DNA from: Bog-473 sp963725895
GTDB lineage: Bacteria > Actinomycetota > Acidimicrobiia > Acidimicrobiales > RAAP-2
Direction of reading: 5' to 3'
Length of the DNA: 64,000 nt
Assembly: GCA_963725895.1 (NCBI GenBank)
Contig: CAVSAJ010000004.1
Location: forward strand, 62,001 to 126,000
Shown here: positions 1 through 8,900 of the stretch, piece after piece
Position numbering within the stretch: position 1 is the first letter of the stretch
Layout of the letters: every line of letters begins with the position of its first letter
Notes under the pieces: model-generated
Database searches by the model: none
What the model was told of the DNA's origin: nothing
The model's input: only the letters and a program-made list of their open reading frames with translations
Made by a program: the position numbers and the translations under genes

Positions 1-480
1 GTGCACCTGGAGGAACCAGTTGTCGTTGCGGCCGTTGCGCTGTAGCCACTGCCGGGCAGCAGACGTGACCGTGGCAGCGTCCTCGTCGTCGCCGTTCGAG
101 AGGGAAGGTTTCAGCCACTCGCGGAAGTTGCTCAGAAACCAGTACGCCATGTGGCGTTCTGGGAAGCAGGAGATCGAGGCGGTGTAGATGCCGTTGCGGT
201 AGAGGTGGCCTCCGAACGAGGGGGCGTACCGGGTGCGATCGAACATCCGGATCTCCGCCGCTGGACCGAAGTTGGCAATCGCTCCCGTCGTAATCCCGAA
301 CTGCCCACTGGTTAGGGCGGCCCTCGACGGCGCGCATGGCGTGTCGGAGGCGTAGCAGCGGTCCAGTACGACCGAATCCCGGGCGAGCACATCCAGGTTG
401 GGAGTGATGGCTCGCTGGTATCCATACGGACCGGTGTGGTCGGCACGTAAGGTGTCGACGTCGACGTACAGGATGCGCAT
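1..480 (-). CDS. Sulfatase family protein, N-terminal part (truncated by window edge)
   Basis: This is a partial gene of 160 codons that reads leftward off the window edge. It is read from the ATG at 480. The product opens with the alkaline-phosphatase-fold start MRILYVDVDTLRADHTGPYG, in which the early Asp residues are the usual metal ligands. Residues 49-53 are CAPSR, matching the sulfatase signature C-x-P-S-R, whose Cys (C49) is converted to formylglycine by a maturase. It is followed by AALTSG as the family requires. Sulfatases hydrolyse sulfate esters, and some relatives act on phosphonates. The substrate cannot be told from the N-terminus. No signal peptide is visible. The rest of the gene and its neighbours lie outside the window. 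Confidence 0.85.
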   Translation of the reverse strand, partial: MRILYVDVDTLRADHTGPYGYQRAITPNLDVLARDSVVLDRCYASDTPCAPSRAALTSGQFGITTGAIANFGPAAEIRMFDRTRYAPSFGGHLYRNGIYTASISCFPERHMAYWFLSNFREWLKPSLSNGDDEDAATVTSAARQWLQRNGRNDNWFLQVH

Positions 481-820
481 AGCGAAACCCTATTGGACGC
501 CAGTTCGAATGCGTCGCTAACCGTCTCGTTCAGAGCGGATCGAGTTCCAGGCTCGCTCCCAGGGAGCGCATAACAACGCCCAGGAAGGGGTGACCCGGTC
601 CCTCCAACCGCTCGGCATTGCCGGTTACCGAGCGGGACCTGCTGGCTCCCCGGACTATCCCCGTTGGCCGGAGTGTGGCACCCAGTTCCCGGCGAACCGG
701 GGCACCCTACTCACCCGGTGGTCGGGGCGGTTCAATCTCCACGACTCCAGCTCTACGATCACGACCTGCGCCCCCAGTTCCGATGGACCTACCTAGCGCA
801 GCACTGCAACGGGAGGAAAT
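481..820. other. Intergenic stretch without a recognisable gene
   Basis: This region lies between the divergent sulfatase and SnoaL-like genes. Several short overlapping frames are open here, but none has a ribosome binding site or family-like sequence. The right end carries the Shine-Dalgarno sequence of the next gene (GGGAGGA at 811-817). No clear promoter, hairpin or repeat was recognised. Confidence 0.5.
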
Positions 821-1267
821 GTGACCAAGTACTCAAAGGACAGCTCAAACTTTGGAGCCGAGGGCCCCTTCTTCCACATCATTCGAGAAGGGCTGAAGGG
901 TCTCGCCGATGGCGAGGACTACTTCGACCTGCTGGCTGACGATGTCGTCTTCGAGTACGTCGTCTCAGTGCCTGGTTATCCGAAGCGGGTTGAAGGCCGA
1001 CAGAACATCATCGATCTGTACAGGGATTACGACAGCTTCATGGCCGTTCGCAGCGCTGACAATCTCCACGTCTATCGAGATCCCGCAGCGTCGGTCGTGG
1101 TCCTTGAGTATGAGGTGCACGGCGAATCAGTACAGACTGGGCGTCCGTACGACAACCGGTTCGTCTCGATCGTCACGATCAGGGACGGGAGAGTGACACG
1201 GTGGCGGGATTACCTCGACCCGGTAGCAGTGTTCGATGCCACGGGTTGGCCTGCAGGTCTCGATTAG
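821..1267 (+). CDS. SnoaL-like / NTF2-fold protein
   Basis: The 148-residue product has the layout of the NTF2-like superfamily (SnoaL, ketosteroid isomerase, limonene epoxide hydrolase-like). It has an N-terminal helix ending in a DYFDLLADDVVFEY segment, a middle GRQNIIDLYRDY helix and a C-terminal sheet with GRPYDNRFVSIVTIRDGRV followed by WRDYLDP. The RDGRVTRWRDY ending is typical of SnoaL domains. Members are small cone-shaped enzymes or binding proteins, and the ligand cannot be predicted. The start is the GTG at 821, chosen because GGGAGGA lies four bases upstream. It stands alone between divergent and convergent neighbours, so no pathway is suggested. Confidence 0.8.
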   Translation: MTKYSKDSSNFGAEGPFFHIIREGLKGLADGEDYFDLLADDVVFEYVVSVPGYPKRVEGRQNIIDLYRDYDSFMAVRSADNLHVYRDPAASVVVLEYEVHGESVQTGRPYDNRFVSIVTIRDGRVTRWRDYLDPVAVFDATGWPAGLD

Positions 1268-1344
1268 GCAGCGATTGTCGTACCGCAGCTTAAGAGGTTC
1301 TTTCCGCATGATTGCCTCACCGTCCCGCGTTCTGGGACAGGCTC

Positions 1345-1644
1345 TTACGCAGAATCGGTTGATTCCGGTCGAACGCCTTTCAGCACGTAATCGAAGAAGC
1401 GGTAGGTCATCCCCCCAGCCGTCCATTCGGCTCGAAGCCTTGTTCGACGTTCTACCTTGCGGAGCGCACTCAAGAGGTCACGATTGAGTTCACGGGGATC
1501 GGACCCTTGAAGCCATCCGTCTATTTCGAAACCGTCGGGCGTCTCGTTTACGGAGCCAACGACCAGCCGCCGTAGCACCGGTTCGATCAGTGCCGCCGAA
1601 TCCGAACTCACCGAGGCAATGACGCGGAAATCAGAGGTATCCAC
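1345..1644 (-). CDS. Conserved-looking hypothetical protein, 99 aa
   Basis: I do not recognise a named family. The product is a small soluble protein with alternating strands and helices: an N-terminal DFRVIASVSSDSAAL segment, a GFEIDGWLQGSDPRELNRDL stretch and an Arg-rich end of helix (LRKVERRTRLRAEW) before RFFDYVLKG. The amino-acid composition is natural for coding DNA, and the opposite-strand frame looks like a shadow, which supports this strand. There are no transmembrane segments, signal peptide or cysteine clusters. It is convergent with the SnoaL-like gene. Its role is unknown. Confidence 0.55.
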   Translation of the reverse strand: MDTSDFRVIASVSSDSAALIEPVLRRLVVGSVNETPDGFEIDGWLQGSDPRELNRDLLSALRKVERRTRLRAEWTAGGMTYRFFDYVLKGVRPESTDSA

Positions 1645-2143
1645 TCTCCACAGTGTTGACCATCGGACGCCTGGCTCCCAACCACCGGCGGACGGGGACA
1701 GTTCTACCTTCCGTCGGGTTGCTGCTTATCTTTTGGTTCCCCTACCAGTAGTGACGCTCAAAGGCTCGGACGAGAGCAGATGCCATGAACGTGATCGTGA
1801 ATATCAGGAGGATGCTGTCAGCGATTCCGACGACAACGGAACCCCCATTCAGAGCCATGGATCGAGCACTGAAGATTCCACTGCTACGGCCGGCAATCTG
1901 TCCCAACTTTGTCCACAATGCGGTCCCAGCGAGTCCCGCGGGGTCCCGATGCGTCTCACCCTCAGATTTGGGTCAGTCCCATGAACAGCAAAAACGGGAC
2001 ACGGCGGGACGCGGCAGGATTGAGATTCTCCTGATCTCCCTGATAATGCCGAGGTAGCTGGTTCGATTCCAGGTAGGCCCACCCCGGACACCTGCACCCG
2101 GCCCACCACCAAGGCCAACACGACGGCGGGTCACATGGGCCCC
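1645..2143. other. Gene-free stretch upstream of the ABC cassette, containing a tRNA remnant
   Basis: No reading frame here looks like a protein. The minus-strand frame contains the peptide GIEPATSALS, which is the well-known false translation of a tRNA 3-prime half and agrees with the tRNA-Ile remnant annotated at 2040-2083. Short GGGAC/GCGGGAC motifs occur just upstream (about 1996-2020). The stretch looks like eroded DNA at the edge of an inserted segment. Confidence 0.4.
2040..2083 (+). pseudogene. tRNA-Ile (GAT) 3-prime-half remnant
   Basis: The sequence starts with an anticodon loop CTGATAA (anticodon GAT). It continues through a variable region and a T arm with the loop TTCGATT and a stem in which 4 of 5 pairs form. 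It ends with TAGGCCCACC, the acceptor 3-prime end typical of tRNA-Ile. The anticodon stem no longer pairs, and no 5-prime half (GGGCCTA...) is present upstream, so this is not a functional tRNA. Such 3-prime halves are left by integration at tRNA genes or by decay. Confidence 0.5.
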
Positions 2144-2923
2144 TCAACCAGCGCCAGCGGCTAGCGGTTCCCAGCGGAACGTGCGGATGGCAACGAGGAG
2201 GCCGATGGCACCCCATGCGACAAGCACCGCGAGGTCCGTCCCCGTCAGCCCGGTGGAACCCGGCACAAGGAACGCCAGCTGAAGCCCACGCGCCAGGTGC
2301 TCGAGCGGAAAGAGCTTGCCGATGTCGAGCAGCCAAGCCGGCATGACCGCCACGGGGATGAACACACCCGAGAGGAAGGCGAGCAGGACGGTCGAGAATG
2401 GACCGACGGCTGACGCGCTGTCGGTAGTCGGGCAGGCCCGCGCCAGCGCGAGTCCGAGGGCGGCGAAGCACGCTGTGCCGACGACCACGTAGACCACCAG
2501 CCCGACGACCATGTGGCCCGAAACAGCCACGCCATAAAAGAGAGCCCCGACGGCGAGGAGCACACCCGAGGTCACGACGATCGTCACCACCGACCGCCCA
2601 ATCTCCGCGAAGAGGTAGACCCAACTCGGCATGGGGGTGCCGCGGTAGCGTTTCAGCTGACCCGCCTCGCGGTCGGTGGTGATCCGGATCACTAGCGAAC
2701 CGAATCCGTTCAACATGATGGTGTAGGCGATGATCGAGGCGGTGTAGTAAGCCGCCGACTTCACACGAATACCGTCGAAGCTGGTGTAGCCGTGGAAGAT
2801 CGCGTTGAACAAGAGCAACAGGACGACGGGCATAATGATCGTGAAGACGAGGGCCGAGGGATCGCGCAAGTAGCCCCGGAGCGAGAATCTCGTCTGTGCG
2901 ACGGCGAGCCGAATGTCGTTCAC
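2144..2923 (-). CDS. ABC-2 type exporter permease (DrrB-like)
   Basis: The 259-residue integral membrane protein has six hydrophobic segments in the ABC-2 arrangement. A short cytoplasmic N-terminus (MNDIRLAVAQTRFSLRGYLR) precedes the first membrane helix, and the family signature RYRGTPMPSWVYLFAE lies near residue 90. It would form the membrane channel of a drug, lipid or polysaccharide exporter together with the ATPase upstream. The ATG at 2923 overlaps the ATPase gene by four bases (ATGA type), so the two are translationally coupled in one operon. The exported compound is unknown. No regulator is adjacent. Confidence 0.88.
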   Translation of the reverse strand: MNDIRLAVAQTRFSLRGYLRDPSALVFTIIMPVVLLLLFNAIFHGYTSFDGIRVKSAAYYTASIIAYTIMLNGFGSLVIRITTDREAGQLKRYRGTPMPSWVYLFAEIGRSVVTIVVTSGVLLAVGALFYGVAVSGHMVVGLVVYVVVGTACFAALGLALARACPTTDSASAVGPFSTVLLAFLSGVFIPVAVMPAWLLDIGKLFPLEHLARGLQLAFLVPGSTGLTGTDLAVLVAWGAIGLLVAIRTFRWEPLAAGAG

Positions 2924-3846
2924 TGCCAGCGCATGTCCTTGGCCGGAGCCTCCGCCAACGCGATGAAGACGTCGTCAAGCGTTGGGCGGACCACTTCGAG
3001 GTCGGCGAGCTCTAGGGCCTGCCCGTCGGCCCAGCGCAACACGCGACTCAGGTCCGCCTGCACGCTCCTCGAAGCGATGCGAACTACGGCACCGTCGAAA
3101 CGCGACGAGACCTGCGTCTCCATGCCGAGCAGGTCGAGACTGACATCGGCCGGAACACGGAAGGCGATGTGCGTGACGTCGCCAAGGCTGTCCCGCAACT
3201 CGTCCGAGGTGCCCTGGGCCACGATCTCGCCCTCCCGCAGAATGATGATGCGGTCGGCCAGATGGTCAGCCTCGTCCATGTAATGCGTCGTCAGGAAGAT
3301 CGTCTTGCCCGCGCCCCGTAACCCCTCGATCATCTCCCACATCTCGCGACGCGCAGCGGGGTCGAGGCCGGTCGTCGGCTCGTCGAGGAAGAGCAGCTCA
3401 GGGTCGCCGACGAGTCCGAGGCCTACGTCGAGGCGTCGCTTCTGCCCGCCCGAGAGCTGCGCCACCCGCCCGTCTGCCCTGTCGACGAGGCCGACCATGG
3501 CGACCACTGCCTCGACGTCCGTCGGGCTCTCGAAGTAGCGGGAGAACATGGAGAGCGTCTCGCGCACCGTGTAGTGGGGGCTGAGCTCGCACTCTTGGAG
3601 CACGAGGCCGATCCGGTTTCGCCACGTGCGATTGGGATGGGCAGGGTCCACACCGAGCACCGAAACCTCGCCGGCGTTGCGCGGACGGTAGCCCTCCATG
3701 ATCTCGATGGTGGTCGTCTTGCCGGCCCCATTCGTCCCTATGAACCCGAGGATCTCTCCGCCACGTACCTCGAAGTCGATACCGTGAATCCGCTCCACGT
3801 CACCGTACGACTTGCGCAGTCCATGGACCTCTACGACGGGCTGCAC
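2920..3846 (-). CDS. ABC exporter ATP-binding protein (DrrA-like)
   Basis: The 308-residue protein is the nucleotide-binding subunit that powers the DrrB-like permease. Walker A is GTNGAGKTT near residue 38-46, the signature is LSGGQKRR, and Walker B is LLFLDEPTTGLDP followed by the H-loop TTHYMDEA. The C-terminal third, about residues 225-308, is the extension typical of DrrA and CcmA-type exporters (ADLEVVRPTLDDVFIAL). The length is normal for the subfamily. The ATG at 3846 opens the operon and the permease follows with a four-base overlap. Substrate not predictable; drug or lipid export is the family norm. Confidence 0.9.
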   Translation of the reverse strand: MQPVVEVHGLRKSYGDVERIHGIDFEVRGGEILGFIGTNGAGKTTTIEIMEGYRPRNAGEVSVLGVDPAHPNRTWRNRIGLVLQECELSPHYTVRETLSMFSRYFESPTDVEAVVAMVGLVDRADGRVAQLSGGQKRRLDVGLGLVGDPELLFLDEPTTGLDPAARREMWEMIEGLRGAGKTIFLTTHYMDEADHLADRIIILREGEIVAQGTSDELRDSLGDVTHIAFRVPADVSLDLLGMETQVSSRFDGAVVRIASRSVQADLSRVLRWADGQALELADLEVVRPTLDDVFIALAEAPAKDMRWQ

Positions 3847-4309
3847 GGTCTAAATTTACGCAGGCGAATTGGACCCTGTCTGCCCTTCTTCTGCTGTCGC
3901 TCTTTCGGGCCCATTGTTGTCCCATCCAAAAGGGTCCCGCACCATCCCGCACCATCCCGCTCCATCTCAGGTCAGCTGTTCGGACGCTCCGCAACTGGAC
4001 AGCCTGGGACTCGAGGGGATCCTCTGGGATGCACCGGGATTTCGCTGACCGCCCTGTTAATGCAGCGCCCGCAGCATCCCCAGCTTGCAGGCTGAGAACC
4101 GCGCTCACTTCCGTGCAACAGCGAGAAACAGGACGATTCGCTCCCATTTCGTGCAACACCGCCACGGCAAACAGGGCGCAATAGCGAATACCAGCCCATT
4201 AGGTGTCAAGGGCGCCCAGCAGGATTCCCGATGACTAGAGACGACCGAGGCGCAATATCTGAGAAAGTCTCGTGCCTGCGAGTGGTCCACCGACTGAAAG
4301 GAGAGCAGG
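3847..4309. other. Intergenic region between divergent ABC operon and DUF1003-like gene
   Basis: No convincing gene is present. The region must hold both divergent promoters, but I could not assign -10/-35 pairs with confidence. It contains short tandem copies of ACCATCCCGC (annotated separately). The Shine-Dalgarno sequence of the right-hand gene, AAAGGAGA, lies close to its ATG at 4310. Confidence 0.45.
3933..3968 (+). repeat. Short tandem repeat, unit ACCATCCCGC
   Basis: Two perfect 10-bp units at 3941-3950 and 3951-3960 are flanked by degenerate copies (GGTCCCGC before, TCCATCTC after). It lies about 90 bp upstream of the exporter ATPase start on the opposite strand, so it could be a binding array or simple slippage. 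Confidence 0.5.
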
Positions 4310-4747
4310 ATGAGTGATGTTCAAATAGCGAGTCCGGTCAAGGCACACCACCACATAGGTCAAGCGATCGGCCTCCGCGGGTTGCGGGCCGAGGTCGCGA
4401 GAGTCGATGGTACCAACGCCAAGATCGCCGTCTTCCTCACCAACCTCGTTGGATCGATGTGGTGCGCATATGTATTTGCTGTCATCGCGTTGATTGGATT
4501 ACCACCGGCATTGAAGCCAGGTGGCGAGGGCATCATCGCTTGGATTGCGCAAACGTTTCTTCAATTGGTGCTGCTGTCGGTGATCATGGTCGGCCAGAAC
4601 GTACAAAGTGTGGCGAGTGATCTTCGATCACAACACACCTACGACGACACCGTACTTATCCTCGATCGCCTCGACATCCACACCGCAGGTGGGCTCAAGG
4701 ATGTGACTGACCGAATCGACGCTTTGGAAACCGCCATGAAGGGGTAA
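4310..4747 (+). CDS. DUF1003-like small membrane protein
   Basis: The 145-residue product has a soluble N-terminus, two membrane helices (about residues 45-65 and 75-97) and a cytoplasmic tail with a predicted helix (DRLDIHTAGGLKDVTDRIDALE). The second helix ends in MVGQNVQSVASDLRSQ, close to the IMMSQNRQ motif of DUF1003 proteins, whose function is unknown. The ATG at 4310 follows AAAGGAGAGCAGG. The last 53 bases overlap the convergent CDF gene. The assignment is by motif and topology only. Confidence 0.65.
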   Translation: MSDVQIASPVKAHHHIGQAIGLRGLRAEVARVDGTNAKIAVFLTNLVGSMWCAYVFAVIALIGLPPALKPGGEGIIAWIAQTFLQLVLLSVIMVGQNVQSVASDLRSQHTYDDTVLILDRLDIHTAGGLKDVTDRIDALETAMKG

Positions 4748-5858
4748 GCGCAACGTCAACGTGCCCGGTCGCCTTCTGGATTCCTTGACGGCGAAGGACT
4801 GCGGTGATGGGCCGTTGACGCATGAGGTCGACTCCGGCGACATTGGGATCGACATGGATGATCGCGTCGGAAAGAGTGGAGATGCGATGGAGGAGCTCGT
4901 GATGGGCCACTTCTGCGATGTCGTGCGCACTGGTGACGGGCAAGGCCCAGTCGACACTGAGCCGTACCTGGGCCATGAGACGATGTCCCATGCAACGAGC
5001 CCGGACTTCGGTCACCGCCGCCACACCATCGACCGCCGAAACCGTCTCGGCGATGCGAGCGACGATGGCCGGATCGATGGCATCGAGGAGACGCTGGCCG
5101 ACGTTGCGAGCGGCGTGAAAACCGACGACCAAGATGGCGGCAGTGATCACGAGGCCCACGACGGCGTCCGCCCGCTGAGCTCCGAGGCCCACGGCAATGG
5201 CGCCGATAAGCACGAGTAGTGAAGTGAGGCCGTGAGTTCGGGCGTGGATGCCATCCGCTTCCAGCGCCGCCGAGCCGATGCGGCGTCCAACCCGAATCCG
5301 GTACTGGGCGACGGCTTCATTGCCCACGGCCCCGACCACGGCCGCCGCCATCACCAGGGCCAGGTCGGTGATCTTTTGCGGGTGGATGAGGCGGTCGACG
5401 GATTGGTAGCCAGCGAAAGCGGCGGAGCCGAAGATAATGGCAAGGACGGCCAGCCGCAACGGCACGGCTGTCAAGGCATCGACCGCATTGTGCAAGGTGT
5501 CGCCCAGGAGAGCCACCGAGCCACTCGTGGACACCACAAGGGCTTGGATTCCTGCGGTGAGGAGCAGGATGACAAGCGAGATCGCCACGACCCGAATGCC
5601 ATCTCGACTCCCTTCGAGGACCTGATCCACCGAGTCTTTGGCATCATGGGAGTTCGGAGCCACGAAGGCCCGCAGGGTGCCTATAAGCCCTTCGTCGGCG
5701 TGTTCGGCGCCGTGGGTGTGCGCGTTCTCATGGCCATGCGCCCCGTGACGGTCATGCTGCTGTGACTGGGCTTTTGCACCATCGTCCTTCGCAGTCACCG
5801 ACTCAGTTTCGTAGCGACCCCGTCGCTCTGCACGTTGCGAATCCGTCGCATGTGGCAT
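4695..5858 (-). CDS. Cation diffusion facilitator transporter with His-rich N-terminus
   Basis: This is a proton-coupled exporter of Zn(2+) or a related divalent cation in the inner membrane. The ATG at 5858 gives 387 residues. The frame is open to 5954, and a GTG about 28 codons further in is also possible. The N-terminal tail is rich in His (HDRHGAHGHENAHTHGAEH), a metal-binding feature of the family. Six membrane helices follow. The first transport-site helix has LLGDTLHNAVDAL. The second has EADGIHARTHGLTS, where the usual HxxxD reads HxxxH. The C-terminal cytoplasmic domain (DGVAAVTEVRARCMGHRL onward) is the CDF dimerisation domain. The last bases overlap the convergent DUF1003-like gene. 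Confidence 0.85.
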   Translation of the reverse strand: MPHATDSQRAERRGRYETESVTAKDDGAKAQSQQHDRHGAHGHENAHTHGAEHADEGLIGTLRAFVAPNSHDAKDSVDQVLEGSRDGIRVVAISLVILLLTAGIQALVVSTSGSVALLGDTLHNAVDALTAVPLRLAVLAIIFGSAAFAGYQSVDRLIHPQKITDLALVMAAAVVGAVGNEAVAQYRIRVGRRIGSAALEADGIHARTHGLTSLLVLIGAIAVGLGAQRADAVVGLVITAAILVVGFHAARNVGQRLLDAIDPAIVARIAETVSAVDGVAAVTEVRARCMGHRLMAQVRLSVDWALPVTSAHDIAEVAHHELLHRISTLSDAIIHVDPNVAGVDLMRQRPITAVLRRQGIQKATGHVDVALTPSWRFPKRRFGQSHP

Positions 5859-5966
5859 CTCCCGAGGATGCGTCCGAGTTCGCCGGAACGCAGCAGGCGC
5901 CCCACGCGTCCGCCCAATCTCAACGAAGGCGGCCAAGAGCACACACTCCACCATCGGGCTCGTGGA

Positions 5967-8900
5967 TCAGGTCACGGGCGCCTTCCCAATCGTCAACGTA
6001 AACACCTTCGTTGCCCGCTGTTTCGGCGTCGACGAATCCTTGATTTTCACCGTGAAGGTATAGGTGCCCTTCGCCGAGGCGTATCCCGAGATCAAACCCG
6101 AAGCGCTCAGAGTGAGGCTCGGCGGCAGTGTGCCACTCTTCAAGCTCCACTTGTATGGCGCGGTACCTCCGGCAGCTGCCAGTTGCTGTGAATAATTGAC
6201 GGTCTTGTGCCCCGAAGGCAACGGCGACGACGTCGTGATCTGCAACGGGGCGTTCACGAAGAAACACTCGTCAACGGTGCCGTCCGTGCTGCCCGTGTAA
6301 TTGCTGTCCCCGCCGTAGACAGCGCGGAAGCACCAATATCCGATGGAGCTCAGACTGTTGGGCGGAGTGAAGTTCGCCGAGGTAGCCGTGGCGCTGTCAC
6401 CGTCCGCAGTCAGACTGACAGGATTTCCGATCTGCGTCCCTGAGGCACAGGGGGTCACGTTTGCGGTGGGCCCGCACTCATAGAAGGTCACCGTCCCGCT
6501 GGGGGCCCCGACCGTGGCGTTGCCGGTGACCGTGGCCTTGTCGGTGTTGGACTGGCCCGTCAAAATCGACGCGCTCTCGGGCGCACTTAGCGTGCTCGAG
6601 GTGTCCTCGCTGACCGTGTAGCACTCGTCGCTGGTGGCGTCCGAGCTCCCGGAGTAGTTGGAGTCACCCGAATAGACAGCTGCGAAGCACCAGGTGCCAG
6701 CAGCTGTGTTGTCGAAGTCCGACGAGGTGGCCGAGTTGGTGTTCACGGAACCCGCGCCCAGCGTGACCGGGTTGCCCAGCTGCTGCCACGAGCTCGACGT
6801 ACACGGGTCCACGTTCACGGCGCAGGTGTAGAAGGTCACCGACCCCGTAGGGAAAGGCGCGTTCGCAGCGCCGTCGTCGCCGGTGATCAAGACGGTGTCA
6901 CTGTTGGGTCCGTCGAGCGACGCGGTCGAGCTTGACGGAGCGCTCACAGTCGTACTGTCGACCTGGCTGACCGTGAAGCACTCGTCACTGGGATTCGAAT
7001 CAGAGCTGCCGTTGTAGTTGGAGTCTCCCGAGTAGACCGCGTCGTAGCACCACGTACCGGCGGAATCCGGTGTGAACGAGCTCGAGGTCGCGCTGCCGCC
7101 GAGCAAGGCCACCGGGTTGGCCGGATCGGCAGTGACTCCAGGTGTCGTGGGCGTACAGGGGCTGACGTTCTCCCCGCACCAGTAGAAGTCGACCGAGCCG
7201 GTCGGGGTACCGTAGGTGGCGTTGCCGCTCACGGTGGCAACGTCGCTGTTCGAAAGTCCCAACATGATGGTCGAGCTGGTCGGCGCGGTCACGGTCGAAC
7301 TAGTGGCCACGGCGACGCTGAAACACTCGTCACTGGGACTCGAATCCGAGCTGCCGGTGTAGTTGGAGTCTCCCGAGTAGACCGCGTCGTAGCACCACGT
7401 ACCCGACGCGTCCGGGGTGAACGAACTCGAGGTCGCGCTGCCGCCGACCAGAGCCACCGGGTTCGCCGGATCGGCGGTGACGCCAGGCGTCGTGGGCGTA
7501 CAGGGGCTGACGTTGTCCCCGCACCAGTAGAAGTCCACCGATCCGGTGGGAGCGGGCGCGTTGGGAACGCCGGTGACCGTGGCCACGTCGGTATTGGAAC
7601 CTCCCGAGACGACGCTGGCGTTGGTGGGAGCGCTCGCAGTCGAACTGCCGGCCTGGTTGACCGTGAAGCACTCGTCGTCGGTCCCATCGGAGCTACCGCT
7701 GTAGTTGGAGTCTCCCGAGTAGACCCCGGCGAAACACCACGTACCGGTGGAGTCCGGGGTGAACGCCGCCGAGGTGACCGTGTCGGGATTCGACGTTCCG
7801 CTCAACGGCTCGGTGTCGAACTGGGTCCACGAGCCCGAGGTGCACGGCATCGGGCCGGCTGTCGGCCCGCATTCGTAGAAGTTGACGGATCCGGTGGGGT
7901 CGATGCCATTGACGCTGCCGGTCACCGTGGCCGAATCCGTGTTGGTGTTGCCGAGCACGATGCTCGAGCTGGTAGGTGTGGTGGTGGTCGAGGACGAAGC
8001 CTGGGTCACGTCGACGGTGCTCGTCGCACAGATCTGGGTCTGTACCGGCGAGTCGCCGGCGATGTTCGTAAGGCTGCCCTGGGCACTCAGCCACTGCACA
8101 CCGAACTCCCAGTCATTTCCATTGGTGGGCGTGGTCGCCTCGCAGACCTGCACGGTCTGGTTCCCGGCCGGCGTGCCCGCGGGAATGGTGAAGTTGGCGT
8201 TCAGCTGCGGCGGGTTCAGGATCGTCTGGTAGAAGGTCAGGGTCTCGTTGTCACCGTTCTGCGCCGCCAGGGTGCTCTTCGAGAGCGTGAGGGTGGCGCC
8301 GGGGCCAGTGCCCGATTGCGCCGTCACCTCGGTACCCGGAGGAACGCCGGTCCCGCTCACTGAGTCACCAACGAGGTTGTACGGCGTGGCGGCGGTGCCG
8401 GCCGATACCGCGGTGCAACCTGCCACCGGAGTCCCGGAACCGGTACAGGTCTGGACCGTGTTCGTCGCGTTCTCGTTCACGAGGGTGATCGTGGCGTCGG
8501 CGCCGTTTGCGCTGGTGGTCGTCGTTACGTTGTCGACGCTGTAGTCGGCTTCGCTGACGTCGGCGTTGTTGGTGAAGGTGAGGGTGTCCGAAGCGTCGGG
8601 GGCCGTGGCGCTGTTCGACAGCGTCACCTCGACGTCGGCGTAATTCCCCGTCGTCCCGTTTCCCTGGCTCGCCACCGTGGTACCTGCAGGGATATCACCC
8701 GCCGTATCGGTGACCAGGTCGCCAATCAGGTTGGTGGGGAAACCTCCCGTTTCGCTCGGGGAGACCGTCGCCACCGCTGAGCCGGACGTCACGCTGACCC
8801 CAGAGACCTGGGTGGTGGTCGGGTTCGGAGTCACCGTGGCCGGGAGACCGTCTACCGTGACGGAGACCGGAGTGGAATCCCCGGCGCGGGCGTACCAACA

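Noticed and set aside
2040..2083. A functional tRNA-Ile gene
   Set aside because: The 5-prime half is missing and the anticodon stem does not pair, so only a remnant is reported.
1990..3970. Insertion sequence or transposon around the drrAB-like cassette
   Set aside because: No transposase or integrase gene and only weak, imperfect inverted similarity between flanks.
6255..8010. CRISPR array in the repeat-rich region
   Set aside because: Repeats are about 330 bp, in frame, and encode Ig-like domains; there are no short repeats with unique spacers.
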